Shown one piece after another: positions 11,307 to 23,338 of a stretch of DNA of 64,000 nucleotides. Position numbers and translations under genes: made by a program. Location of the stretch: contig CM023538.1 of NCBI GenBank assembly GCA_013350335.1, forward strand, positions 47,486,201-47,550,200, written 5' to 3'. Source of the stretch: Chimonanthus salicifolius. Lineage: Eukaryota; Streptophyta; Magnoliopsida; Laurales; Calycanthaceae. Below the pieces are notes generated by a model. The model did no database searches. It worked only from the letters and a program-made list of their open reading frames with translations, and was not told the origin of the DNA. Every line of letters starts with the position of its first letter. Within the stretch, counting starts at the first letter, position 1.

Positions 11307-12296
11307 GTAATCATCACTCTCTGCTCTCATATTTGATTACATAACTCCAAATTAAAAGGATGTCTCGTTGTGGAAAAGTGTTAAAATCAACTCCATATGA
11401 AAATCGATATCAAAATATCGGCATTCAAAAAAGTGGTATGTATTAATTGTCAATATTTTACTGGAGAGTGTTAGTCTCTCGATTTTTTAATTCCAAGAAA
11501 TGTTTAAAATTATAAAATTTAGTAACTGCAAAACTATTCTTAAATAAGTATGTATTATAATATTTATAAACATGTCCAACTCAACAAACAACGTTTTATT
11601 AAAAAATGTAAAATATGTTTTTATATCCTTTTGAACCGCAATAACTTCCATAAATTTTTAATTATCCTTCTTTATTTTATTTTCAAAAAAAATCATATAA
11701 AAGGGTACACAATTTGAATAGCGACGACATGATAAATATTTGAATATTAGTTATTATATCACTTTGGGCAATCTGTAAATACCTCCTTATCTTTTGTCTT
11801 AATTGCAAAAGCCATCTTTATAGTTTCTATAGTTACAAAAGGTACTCATATCTTTCTTATTCAATTGCAAATATTCAATTCTAACATATTAAATGTCTAA
11901 AATACCTGCTATTGATTAAAGAGTTGTAATAATCAAATTCTTTAGCAAGACATTTTTTTAAAATATTTATGAAAAATAGATGAGCCAAAATAGTTGGAGA
12001 ATTGTGTGGTAGTCCTCTCAGATAAGAGGTGGGTGATGTCTGCTAACTATGATAATTAAAAAATTGACTTAAATAAGCTTTCTATAGGTGTAAAATTTTC
12101 CCATTTTCCATCGATAGATATTTTATACATTTAATGCAATTGTCTGAACTTGTATACATTTTAAAAGTTATGATGGTAAATTAGCTTGTTAAAAATATTT
12201 ATTATTATGGTTCTTTAAATATTAAAAGACAATTTGATCATATAAGATTCTAGAGGGGAGAGTTTACGGTTAATGACAAAGATAAAAGAACTTTTG

Positions 12297-12368
12297 TTTA
12301 GCAAACCTGATGAAGTTACAAAGATTAGATATAGCAGAGAGCAGCATAAGAGGCAACTTTTTCTCACG
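12297..12368 (+). pseudogene. RLP LRR exon G remnant, copy 2
   Basis: Same broken 3' half of exon G as at 5011-5082, with the same lost donor. The shared damage shows it predates duplication of the segment. Confidence 0.62.
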
Positions 12369-13049
12369 TTCGGACACATATACATTATAAATTCTCATTT
12401 CTAAATGTCTATACAACTTTTTCAAATTATTCAGAACTGTGTTTTGGATGTGAGAAATCATTTGTTCTCATAGTAAGCTCATAGTCCCATGCTTAAACAC
12501 ACATAATTATAATTTGTAAATTAAAAAAAAAAAGTCATTGCATGACAAAAAAAATAAAGCGCTTTGAAGCAAATAATTTTGCATTTCTTATTTTTATAAC
12601 ACTACAGTGAAATTTCAAATTTAATATATAATTCTTTCAAATCCAATAGATTGCTTTAATAAATCATACCCTGCATCTTTCTTTATTTATATTGGAAGAT
12701 GTTTTATGTAAAAACAACTGCTCAGTTTTCTACTGTTGTATTAATGTTGTAAACTACAATTAATTTGACTTTTAAGAAAAGAAACTACCTCAAGTCAACT
12801 CAAGAGAGTTGTAAAATTAATGGACAAAAAGAGAGAACGATTCTAAACTAATGCATATTGACAACTTTACCTTGCTGCTATTTTAAAAAATAATTATAAA
12901 AGCAATCTAATAAAACAGGAACATAAATTAACTTTTTTCATAATATAGTAATGACTCAAGCATTTGTGTTTTATATTAATGCTTCATTCATCAAATGGCA
13001 TCTTATATACCGAATATGAGACTGAAATGATCTATTCTATGCTTTACAG

Positions 13050-13202
13050 GTTTATGCAAATTGGTCACTCTTATAGAGTTGGACCTAGGTGGCAATAATT
13101 TTGATGATGATAAGGTTGCCACGTGTTTAGGTAACCTAACAAAATTACAGTCGCTAGATTTGAGCGGGAATAAGTTAAGCGGCAAATTTTTAACTTCTAC
13201 AG
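13050..13202 (+). pseudogene. RLP LRR exon F, copy 2
   Basis: A complete 153-nt exon. Acceptor GCTTTACAG, donor ACAG|GTATGA, phase 1 at both ends. It encodes LVTLIELDLGGNNFDDD and LTKLQSLDLSGNKLSGKF, two LRR units matching the plant extracellular type (LxxLxxLDLSxNxLSGxx). It has no internal stop. Confidence 0.82.
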
Positions 13203-13582
13203 GTATGAAGATATTATCTTATCGATTCTCAAATGAATATATCTAGACACACTCATACATTTTGAAAGATATCCAAGCAAATGTTAGAAAAATATATGAG
13301 TAATCATAAGTTCAGCCTTGATAGATATTCCATACCAAGGAGATGTGCTGAATGTTCTTAAGGTGATTTTTGATAATTGTAAAATTTGTTTAAATTTTTA
13401 GATAAAAAAAAATAGAAGTTGCAACATAGTATAGCAATAGCATAAGATATCTTTAATAAAAACGTAAATAGTGTTCAACTTTTTTTTACTGTTAAATAAA
13501 AACTCTTATTTAAAAAATATAATCAAATATAACTATTTTCCTTCCAACATATATGTAGATGGAAATGATAAATTGCATAATA

Positions 13583-13847
13583 TAAAGTGTTTTTATGGTA
13601 AGAGCTTCATGTAGAGCCCACCTATGACAACAAGGTTAGATGGGTTTAAAAGATCCGTGTAAGTATACGGTATTTATAAGATATTAGCTTGATTGAATGA
13701 CTCTATCTATGAGAACGAATTATGACCCGTCTCATTCAACCAAGTTGATTTTTATAACCACAATATATAGGGATAGACCAATCATTCCCATCACCCTCAT
13801 GACCATAGGTAGGCTCCATATAAAGATCTCACCTAAGAGCACTTTAT
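13583..13847. repeat. MITE-like fold-back element, segment 2
   Basis: A 265-bp imperfect inverted repeat in the intron after exon F. The left end TAAAGTGTTTTTATGG and GAGCCCACCTATG pair with the right end CATAGGTAGGCTCC and AGAGCACTTTA. Pairing continues inward (CTTGATTGAATGA against TCATTCAACCAAG), so most of the element could fold into one hairpin. No transposase. The type of target duplication is unclear. Related copies lie at 30173-30437 and 38269-38533, and a right end at 59798-59838. Confidence 0.55.
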
Positions 13848-13972
13848 TACTTGTGTGACTGATCATTTTCATATATGGAAATCTCTATCAAAAAAATAAT
13901 ATTCATATATTTATCCAACATTATCATAAATTATATAGTTTTAAAAATTTGTATAAAATGTGATGTAGACTA

Positions 13973-14096
13973 GGTAGTGCAGAAACTGGCCCTGCCCACA
14001 CTAATAGAAATCCAACTGTTGATGTGGATTCGGGTAGTGTAGAAATCTTCCATCCGCCCCACAATTAACAATTCAACAGTTCAAATGGAAACCGAT
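13973..14096. repeat. two-unit direct repeat of about 60 bp
   Basis: GGTAGTGCAGAAACTGG... is followed at once by GGTAGTGTAGAAATCTT..., and both units end in a TGTGGA/AATGGA motif. The two are diverged. The same pair is found at about 30567-30690, 38660-38780 and 59965-60087. Confidence 0.5.
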
Positions 14097-14399
14097 CAAG
14101 GTTAAGCAAATGGCAATCCTTGATGGATTAATTATCTCATGAAAACTAGTTTCCATTTGAATGAATTAAAATGAAAAAGAAAGAGAGGAAAAGAAACCTA
14201 TTCTAATTAATATTAAGTAAAATCGAGACCTTATTCCAGATTATATTTTCAATTGAATTCATGCAAATTTAATAAAACTAGAAATTCATAAGCTACTTGC
14301 AAACACAAATCAACCTTAACTTTGAGAACTTTGCTCAAATTCTGATTTCTCCAATATCCGCGTTCTCGAAATTAGCCAAATGAGACACTTATTTATTGC

Positions 14400-16461
14400 C
14401 TCTACAAAATATCAAGAAGTAGTGGAGAGTACCGAGATCTTTGATTTCAAATTCAGTACCCAGTCTGCGAGTAAAGGACTGAAGAAGCGATGGAGAATTG
14501 CCAGTCAAGACGATGTCATCAACATAAAGAAGAAGAACTATAATATGTGTACCACACCTATATGTGAACATAGAGTTATCAGCTTTGCTTTGAATAAAAA
14601 CATGAGAGAGAAGGAATGAGCTAAAACGTTGAAACCACACCCGGGTGCTTGTTTTAGACCATAAATAGCTTTTTGTATTTTGTAAACATGATGAGGACGA
14701 CGAAGATCAACAAAGCCAGGAGGTTGAGACATATACACTTCTTCTGTAAGATGGCCATGAAGAAAAGTATTCTTGACATCCAACTGGTGGATGGACCAAG
14801 CAGAAGTGACGGCAAGACTGAGAACAGTGCAGATAGTAGTGGGTTTGACACCTGAACTGAAGGTCTCATAATAGTCGATGTCGGCCTGTTGATGAAAGCC
14901 ATTAGCAACAAGTCTTGCTTTGTAACGCTCAATGCTACCATCTGATCGCCGTTGAATCTTAAAAACCCATTTGCAACCAACACGATTAGAGTTTGGTGGG
15001 GGTAGAACAAGAGACCAAGTTTGCTGCCGTAGAAGAGCATTGCATTCGTCATTCATGGACTGACTCCATGCCGCAGATCGAACAACTTTAGTGTAGCAAG
15101 TGGGCTCAATATCAGAGGTAGAGACCATAGAAGCAAAAACCTGTGGGAGGGGATGACGATTAGAAAAGTCAGCCCGCTTTTTGGGCTCTGAGATGCCGTC
15201 CTTAGTACGAGTCACCATAGGGTGAACATTATCAGGTGGAGCAGAGGCTATAACAGAAGTCGATGCTGGTGCAGTAAGGGGAGGCGGTGAGGTGGCAGGT
15301 TCTGAAGAATGCACTTCTAGTGGAGTCGTTGATGTGGTTGTCGGAGATGCAGGAAGAGTAGAAGGTGCTTGTGCAGGAGATATGGTGATAACAGGAAGGA
15401 AGACCATGTCTGAGGAAGATGATGCGGTGTTCCTCTCGGTAGTTGTGGCGTAGGGAAAGACAACTTCATTGAAGAGTATGTGGTGGGAGAGGTAAACTCT
15501 ACCAGTGGAGGGGTGAAGACACATTTAGCCCTTGTGGTGATCACTATAACCAAGAAACACACACTCAACCGATCGAGGTTGAAGTTTGTTAGTAGTATAA
15601 TTACCTAAGTAATGGTAGCAATCATACCTGAATGTGCGGAAATTGAGATAATCAGCTGTAATGCCATATAGCTGCTGATAAGGTGAGGACCGTTTGAGAA
15701 GTGGTGATGGCAGTTGATTGACTAGATACACAGCAGTGAAAAGAGCGTCAACCCATAGGTGATGTGGGAGATGAGACGCAAGAAGGGGTGTGCAACCCAT
15801 TTCAAACAAATGACGGTGTTTGCGTCCAGCAAGACAGTTCTACTGTGGAGTGTGTTGACATGATAAACGGTGAATGATCCCTTTTTGCACACACATGTTA
15901 TGAAAGGAATGATTAGTGACAAATACAATAAAGTTTTGAAAATTAGTGACAACTACTTATTTATGTCGCATATGAACAATCCAAGAATAAATTGTATAAT
16001 CATCTTTGAAAAAGACATAATATCGAAATCCAGAAACTGATAAAACTGGAGACATCCATGCATCTGAATGAGTTAAATAAATGGTTGTGGAGTACAATGA
16101 GCACGAGTTGAAAACGGGAGTCGCGTAGACTTGCCCAAAGCACAATCATTACAAAAATTGGAACGAGAAAACTTAACAGAAGGTCTTAAACATTTATTGG
16201 TGGCTAAAACTTGAAGCACTTTATTAGATGGATATTCAAAACACTGGTGCCAGAGTGATGAAGAGGAGCAGGATGCAACTAAAGCATGAACGGTACGAGT
16301 GGTGGGTTTGACGGGAGAAAGGCCGGTTTCACGTTGGTCCTGAAACAAAGTAGCACTAGTACCTAAATCATGAAAACAAAACCCCAAGGGAAGAAAGTGA
16401 AACTAAAGAAATTATCTTTCGTAAATTGAGCGACAAATAACAAGTTTTTATGCATGTGGGG
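14400..16461 (-). pseudogene. copia pol remnant, copy 3 (RT and integrase)
   Basis: RT is well preserved between about 14655 and 15524: [57 protein letters not shown] and YGLKQAP. A frameshift then leads to [15 protein letters not shown] with the YVDD catalytic motif (about 14490-14540), ending at LGTLHYFLIF. A TAA stop at 15525-15527 interrupts the linker (GYSDHHKG then stop). The integrase has lost the block with the second catalytic Asp seen in copies 2 and 4. The pre-integrase motif is at about 16100-16260 (WHQCFEYPSNKVLQVL). The protein is not functional. Confidence 0.83.
16457..16461. other. target-site duplication, left
   Basis: TGGGG just outside the left LTR, matched by TGGGG at 26494-26498. 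Other copia copies have a single ATGTGGGGAACATGG at this point, which confirms the site. Confidence 0.9.
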
Positions 16462-17858
16462 TGTTGCCTAGAAATTGACCCTAGAGGGGGGGTGAATTGG
16501 GTCAATGCAAACTTTTTGGGCTTTCTTTAATTTCACAATTTAAGAAAAATAAGAAGCAAACAAGTAGTAAATAAATGTCAAAATATAAAAGAGGAGATGA
16601 GAAGAGATGGAGAGATTGAACCCGAGATTTTTACGAGGTTCGGCGTTCTTGCCTACGTCCTCGCCTCAAGTACACCACTTGAGGATTAAATGCACTAAAC
16701 TTCTCCTTCAAGGGTAGAGAAGAAACCTATTACACGGCTTGAAGATGAAGACACCCGTCTCCTTCACAAGGGTTATACCAACCCTTCTCAAATTTTATCT
16801 CTCAAGGAATTATAAAAGATTACAATGTAAAGCTTAGGAGTAACTCTCAAATGTTTACAAATCTAGTTTTCTAAGAGTTACTCAAAAAGTTGAACTGAAA
16901 TGGCTCAAGGTAAGACTGCAAGAGATGGATTTTGAGCTAGAGTATGCTTGAGATTTGATTTCAATGGATTCCTCTTAATTCAAGTAAATCAGCATCCCAT
17001 TTACTCATAGAAGCTTGGTTTTATAATTTTGTCATATTTAGAACCGTTACCAAGCATTAAATGAAGCAAGGGGCCGTTGGAGGGAGCATTTATTGTTCAA
17101 AAAAAATTACCGTTTCGCGATTCAGTCGACTGAAGTGAATATTCAGTCGATTGAAAATGCCCCGAAACACAAACAATTTATCTGTGAATAATTCAGTCGA
17201 TTGAAATTGCAAGTCATGAAAATTCTGTTTTTCAGTCGGCTGAAACATAATTTCAGTCAACTGAAAATTCTGCATATGAACATCTAGCATTTCAGTCGGT
17301 TGAAACTTCATTTCAGTCGACTGAGATTACTCCCCACTAAAAATACAGTATTTCAGTCGACTGAAATCTCGTCTCCCCATAATCCATTGATTCAGTCGAC
17401 TGAAACATCAAGTTCAGTCGACTGAAATGACCTTAAAGATATTTTGTGTAGTTTTGGCTTCTTTTGGGTCATTTCAAACACATAGGTCTTTGGGACTTAA
17501 GCATAAGATAAAGTTTGGTTTTCCTAGGGTCCACTAGAGGGTGACTTGAGCCATGGTGTTCAACAATTGAGTAACTTTACATTTTGTTTTTAACATTCAT
17601 GACCAAAACTAAGAACACAAGTTTGATCTTTAATCTTCAATCTTCAATACTTGTATCATTTTCCATTTGAACTTCAAAGATTGATAAGTCATCCGATCTC
17701 TTGCATTGATCTTCAATGATCTTGCCCTTCTTTCTTCTTTGTAAATGTGATACATGTCTCATTGACTAATATCATTTGAAATATTAAATATCACACTTTA
17801 ATGTTTTGTGGTCATCAAAATACCCATATATCCTTGGGTTGAAACCTTGGGGTTAACA
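16462..17858 (-). repeat. Sirevirus-like 3' LTR
   Basis: 1397 bp, TG...CA ends (TGTTGCCTAG ... GGGGTTAACA on the plus strand). It is the counterpart of 25034-26493. The 63-bp length difference is explained by a shorter G run (7 against 25) and two missing palindrome units. Confidence 0.92.
17112..17430. repeat. palindrome array in the 3' LTR
   Basis: About ten copies of TTCAGTCGACTGAA or one-base variants (CGGCTG, CGATTG, CAACTG), irregularly spaced over about 320 bp. The core CAGTCGACTG is a perfect palindrome. The shadow ORF across it reads FQPTE/FQSTE and is not coding. Confidence 0.85.
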
Positions 17859-17880
17859 ATCTCCCCCTTTTTGATGATGA
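17859..17880 (-). other. Sirevirus-like polypurine tract
   Basis: The minus strand reads CATCATCAAAAAGGGGGAGA, then T, directly before the 3' LTR. This is the second-strand priming site; the CATCATCAAAAAGGGGGAGA form is characteristic of Sireviruses. Confidence 0.88.
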
Positions 17881-18289
17881 CAAACCATTGCACACAAGTC
17901 ATAAATAAAGGATACACAATTTGTGATCCTCCCCCTTACTTCATGCATAGAAACAAATTTTCCATTTTCTTCAAGGTATTTTTCAAATGACAAGTATTCT
18001 CCCCCTTTCTTCATGGATGTATTTCTAAATAAAATAAATGCATCATATCCATCATTACACAATCAATAAGTGCATCATATCCATCATTACAGAATCTACT
18101 CAACTATATTGAGATATGTAAATAAAAATCATAAAAGAAACAACATTTGCACAAGTTATATGAACCCATTAAATTTGTTTAAGTCAAGGACTTTACAAAT
18201 GTTGGAACTTAGTGGGTCATGTACAAAATTTCAAGTGCAATCTTTGATATTTCTCCCCCTATGGCATCATCAAAAAGAGAAGAGGGCAA
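17881..18289 (-). other. non-coding region between env-like remnant and PPT
   Basis: AT-rich; no convincing ORF. It carries several CCCCCT/CTCCCCCT runs on the plus strand (about 17930, 18000, 18255), which on the minus strand are extra purine tracts resembling the PPT. Confidence 0.5.
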
Positions 18290-19477
18290 GTGTCACTCGA
18301 GACCAAGATGGGCCGTGAGACGGCTCAATTGAAGGTGCACCCGATCAGTGTCATCGCGAGAGGCATCGAGTCGGTCTTTAACAAATTCATGAATACTCTC
18401 ACATTAAGTGCGGAGAAGGTCGACATTTACCCCTATTTCTGCAACGTCGATTCGGAGAGATTCAATGGCAGCAAAAACACGCTGAATGTCCTCATTGGAG
18501 CTTGAGGGGCCACCAGAGGGATGAGGAGAGTCAGACATGCCGATATCCTGATCATGATAGGCTTGCGCCTCTGCGGCTTACTCAGGTGGCTGGATTTACT
18601 TCAACGTTGCAGGAGTGGGTTCCCAAGAATCGCCAACAAGCCTATACCCCATATTTTTAAGGGTATGATCACAATAAACATCATTGGCAGCACCAATTTC
18701 TTCTAAGTCTCGTGGGCAGCAGATATTGAAATGTTCAAATAGGAATGAAAGGAGTTTTCCATAAGGCAAAGTCTTCTTGCGCTTTTGGCAATCTCTCATG
18801 AATCATATGATAAGGTAGGGAAGATTAACTAAGTGATGTTGAATAAGGGCCCAAATGAGATAAACATCGAAATAGGTGACATGATTATGGGACCCAGACC
18901 GCGGAAGAATGTTGTGGCAAATGATATGATGAATCAGCTGGGCTTCTAATGAGAGTTGGGATGCAATCGGCTGAAAGGTTTCAACAATATCATTGCGTTA
19001 ACAAATTAATTTGAGAGCCTCTACGGCATCAAAACCGTCAATCCAAGTATTAGTTTTATACATTGTAGGACCATCGGAGGGGGCTTGAATAATGGTTCCT
19101 AAATCCTCTCGGTTAAAAGAAAAAGGAGTGCCACTCACTGAGGATTCAACACGAGGATTCCAGGGATTTACTTTGAGAGAAAAATTTGCATAAAATTGTT
19201 TTACCAGTGTAGGATAGGAGGGGCAAACGATTTCGATAAAAGGGGTCCATCCTTGATAGTCAAAATGTGCTCTAAATGGAAATTAATTTGCAAATTGATC
19301 AAAAAAGGAGAGAGAAACGATTTTACCGAAAACCACTTTGCGAAACATGGAATGAAGAATGTAAACGCTTTCCGCATCTTGTGAGACGAAGTTAAGACAA
19401 GTGTCAATCATTCTTTTCGACTATCGTTCGGTCTCAGCCAATTGTCCTTGATCACGGGACTGTCGTTTGGGGGCCAT
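18290..19477 (-). pseudogene. Sirevirus env-like / plant-transposon-protein remnant
   Basis: A broken reading frame between pol and the PPT, where Sireviruses often carry a third gene. It starts MAPKRQSRDQGQLAETER (ATG complement of 19475-19477) and stops at 19421. A later open piece (18596-18799) has KTLPYGKLLSFLFEHFNI, a motif I associate with the 'putative plant transposon protein' family in this position. Past that come a Ser/Pro-rich part (MSDSPHPSGGPSSSNED) and a hydrophilic, helix-prone tail (about 18300-18480). Several stops and frame changes separate the pieces. An envelope role is only inferred from position; no clear signal peptide or membrane segment is seen. Confidence 0.55.
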
Positions 19478-19732
19478 TACAGAGATTGAGGGAGGAAGGA
19501 GGGGAAACGAAGGGAAGAGGAAGAAGAGAGCCGAACAAGGTAAAACAAATGAAAAACGGATGGTAAAAAAAAGTTTGGGGAAGGAGGGAAAAAGAACGGA
19601 AAGAGGCAAGGAAGAAGAGAGAGATCGAGTGAAAGAGGGATTAGGAAAGGGAATTTTGTCGTAAAGATGAAGAGGGAAAGGGATTTTACAAAAAAGAGGG
19701 AAAAACTAGGGTTAAAAGAACTTACCCGCGTG

Positions 19733-20160
19733 TTTCAGTCGACTGAAACGTGTGTTTCAGTCGGCTGAAAAAGGGCTCCGAGAGCAGACAGTGAATCAGA
19801 GAGAAACTCAGTCGGCTGAAAATGAGTTTCAGTCGGCTGAAAATGAGTTTCACTCGGCTGAAAAATGAGTAACTGCGTGGTTCAGTCGGCTGAAAATAAT
19901 TTTTAGGCGGCTGAAAATGGGAATCGCTGGGTTCAGTCGGCTGAAAAATATGTTTAGTCGACTGAAAAAGGGCGCCGAGAGCAGACACTAAACAGAGGCA
20001 AAATCAGTCGACTGAAAATTAGTTTCAGTCGGCTGAAAAATGGGTAGCCGTATGGTTCAGTCGGCTGAAAGGTATTTTCAGGCGGCTGAAAAAATAAGAA
20101 AAAAAATAGCCAGTGCATAGGAATATTTCAGTCGACTGAAATATGAATATCAGTCGGCTA
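19733..20160. repeat. palindrome array downstream of pol
   Basis: About 15 copies of TTCAGTCGACTGAA or TTCAGTCGGCTGAA, between the env-like remnant and the end of pol. A longer unit is also repeated: GGGCTCCGAGAGCAGACA... (about 19764) and GGGCGCCGAGAGCAGACA... (about 19968), roughly 205 bp apart, each containing several palindromes. This is separate from the LTR arrays. Confidence 0.85.
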
Positions 20161-20189
20161 ATCGCGTCTGCCCCCTTTTTTTTTTTAAT

Positions 20190-23100
20190 TTAACACACAT
20201 CCCTACGGAGGTACATTCCCAAATCTTTTATGATTGTACAAAATCTATCTTCAGGAAGAGGTTTTGTAAAAATATCGGCCAATTGATGGTCAGTGCTTAC
20301 AAATTCTAATTGAACATCACCTCTTTGCACATGGTCTCTAATGAAATGGAGTCTAATTTCAATGTGCTTAGTTCTAGAGTGTTGTATGGGATTTTTTGAC
20401 AAATTTATAGCACTTGTATTGTCACACCTAATTGGAATGCGATCATAATTAAGTCCAAAATCTTCCAATTGTTGTTTTATGTACAACACTTGAGCACAAC
20501 AACTCCCGGCAGTTACGTATTCTGCTTCAGCTGTGGATAAGGCCACTGAATTTTGCTTTTTACTGAACCAAGATATGAGGGAGAGTCCAAGGTAGTGACA
20601 AGTCCCACTCGTGCTTTTTCTATCAATTTTACAACCGGCAAAGTCCGCATCCGAATAACTTAGTAATTCGAGTGAAGTGTATTTAGGATACCATAAGCCC
20701 AAATCTATAGTGCCAATCAAATATCGGAAAATACGTTTTACGGCAACAAGGTGTGATTCCTTGGGGCAAGATTGAAAACGTGCACACAAGCATATACTAA
20801 ACATTATATCCGGTCTACTAGCGGTTAAGTGCAACAAACTTCCTATCATGCCTCTATAGAGTTTCATATCAACGGGTTTGCCACAATCATCCTTGTCAAG
20901 CTTGGTAGATGGGCTCATAGGAGTCCCAATTGATTTAGCTTCATTCATTCCAAATTTCTTGAGAAGATCTTTGACATATTTTGATTGATTTATAAATATC
21001 CCTTCACAAGATTGCTTGATCTGTAAACCAAGGAAGAAGGTTAGTTCACCCATCATACTCATCTCGAATTCATCATGCATAGTAGATCCAAAAATAATGT
21101 CATCCACATATATTTGTATAATGAGCATGTCATTGTCTAGAGATTTAATAAATAAAGTAGTGTCAATTTTTCCTCTTGTAAAGCCATTTTTAATAAGAAA
21201 ATTACTAAGCCTATCATAGCATGCTCTAGGTGCTTGCTTTAAACCATACAATGCTTTTGTCAAATTGTAAACATGATTAGGAAATTCATGATTTTCAAAT
21301 CCGGATGGTTGTTTTACATAAACTTCTTCGGAGATGAAACCATTTAGAAAGACACTTTTCACATCCATTTGAAATAACTTGAAATTTTTGAAACAAGCAT
21401 ATGCAAGCAACATTCTTATGGCTTCAAGCCTAGCAACCGGGGCAAAGGTTTCCTCATAATCTATCCTTTCTTCTTGGTTGTAACCTTGGGCTACTAATCT
21501 AGCTTTGTTTCTAACAATATTTCCTTCCTCATCCTTTTTATTTCTAAAAACCCACTTTGTGCCAATTATTGAGTGATCCTTAGGCATAGGCACAAGCTCC
21601 CATACTTTGTTTCTTTCAAATTGATTTAGTTTTTCTTGCATGGCAAGTATCCAAAACTCATCTATTTCGGCTTCTTGAATGTTCTTTGGTTCGATTTGAG
21701 AGACAAAAGCCATGTTGTTACAAGCGCTTATAAGTTTAGATCTAGTGGCTATTCCTTGAGATGGTTCACCAATAATTTGATCTTTTGGGTGATCTTTTAC
21801 AAAACTCCAAGCCTTAGGAAGATCATTATTTGGTTTGACGTCCTCACTATCTTGTCTTCCACTACTATTTGAAGCATTTAATTCATTGTTAGGATTGTCT
21901 TGGATATCAAGTTGATTCATCTCTTTTTCCAAAATTACAACCTCATCATCAAGATCCTTTTTTATTTCAAAAGGGTTGGCTTCATCAAAGACCACATGAA
22001 TCGATTCCTCCATAATTGATGTTCTCTTGTTATATACTCTATATGCTTTGCGAATGGGAGAATAGCCAACAAAGATTCCTTTATCTGATTTTGGATCGAA
22101 CTTTCCTAATTGATCTTTGGTGTTTAGTATAAAACACTTGCATCCAAAAACTCTAAAGTATCCAATGTTTGGTTTTCTACCATTCCATATTTCATAAGGG
22201 GTCTTATCCAATCCTTTTCTAATTGTTGCCTATTTATAACATGGCAACCCGTACTTACGGCTTCGGCCCAAAAGTATGTTGGTAACTTATGTTCGTTGAG
22301 CATGGTCCTAGCTATTTCTTGAAGTGTTCTATTCTTTCTTTCAACTACTCCGTTTTGTTGAGGATTTCTAGGAGCGATGAAATTGTGACCAAAACCATTT
22401 TCATCACAAAGTATTTCCATTTCTTGATTTTCGAATTCTCTACCCCTATCACTTCTAACGTTGTTGATTGCATATCCTTTTTCATTTTAGACTCTTCTAC
22501 AAAATTTTGCAAAAGCTTTAGGTGCATCATTTTTGTGAGCTAGATATAATACCCAAGAGAAGCGAGAATAATCATCAACAATTACAAATGCATATGACTT
22601 ACCACTCATACTTTGAACTTTGCTAGGACCAAACAAATCCAAATGCAATAGTTGAAGAGGCCTAGAGGTAGATATATGCTTTTTGCTTTTAAAGGAACTT
22701 TTGATTTGTTTTCCAAATTGGCATGCATCACAAATTCTATCCTTGGCAAATTTGGCCTTAGGCAAGCCATCAACTAATTCAAATTTGGATAGATTTGAAA
22801 TAAGTTCCATGTGATCATGTCTTAGTCTCCTATGCCATAACCAACTATTTTCATTTATGACAGCAAGGCATTTAACATTTTGGTTAAGCATTTTATCAAA
22901 GCCAATGGTGTAAACATTTTCATCTCTATATGCTATGAGCATTTCTTTATCATCGCTAGCATTTCTAATAGAACATTTGTTTGATTCAAATATTACCTTA
23001 TTGCCTTTATCACAAAGTTGACTTACTCTAAGTAAATCATGTTTCAACCCATCTACCAATAGTACATCTTCAATGGAAAGTAAGGGATCATTACCAATTT

Positions 23101-23338
23101 TACCTTTACCGATGATCTTGCCCTTGGAGTTGTCACCAAAGGTAACAAATCCACCATCTTTGAGAGAGAGAGAGATAAATTTTGATTTGTCTCCCGTAAT
23201 GTGTCTTGAGCATCCACTATCAAGAAACCACTTGTCTTTTCTTGGCGTTGATTTCATGCATATTTGCAAAACACATTTAAGTAATTCTTCTTGGTCCCCA
23301 TGTAGAGTTGGGTCCATTTGGGTTAGATTATAAGGCAA
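20190..23338 (-). pseudogene. Sirevirus-like pol (protease, integrase, RT, RNase H)
   Basis: The polyprotein that cuts, integrates and copies the element. Protease: WFLDSGCSRHITGD. Pre-integrase: WHRRLRHDH with CDACQFGKQ. Integrase core: HLDLFGP, VRSDRGREF and NGVVERKNRTLQE, so all three catalytic acidic residues are visible. [33 protein letters not shown] and [10 protein letters not shown]. RNase [19 protein letters not shown], and the final [15 protein letters not shown]. Lesions: an in-frame TAA at 22487-22489, a one-base loss near 22231, and a probable short in-frame deletion after IIFGST. The RT-RNase H part (20190-22211) is one 673-codon open frame. The start overlaps the end of gag by 11 nt in another frame. 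Confidence 0.92.

Larger units (their letters stand above)
9693..14399 (+). pseudogene. RLP gene segment 2
   Basis: The longest and best-preserved upstream RLP segment. It holds LRR exon E (10647-10793), the LRR-cap exon (11068-11306), the exon G remnant (about 12297-12368), exon F (13050-13202) and its downstream intron with a fold-back element (13583-13847) and a 60-bp direct repeat (13973-14096). The exon order has the same impossible arrangement as segment 1, with an LRR exon before the N-terminal cap. The intron ends at 14399, where copia copy 3 starts. Confidence 0.75.

Noticed and set aside
19722..19988. Minus-strand ORF with FQPTE/FSRL repeats as a repeat protein
   Set aside because: It is a reading of the palindrome array; the same pattern appears in any frame across such repeats.
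17112..20160. Regular palindromic repeats taken as a CRISPR array
   Set aside because: Spacing is irregular, units are degenerate 14-mers inside LTRs and next to pol, and the context is a plant retrotransposon.
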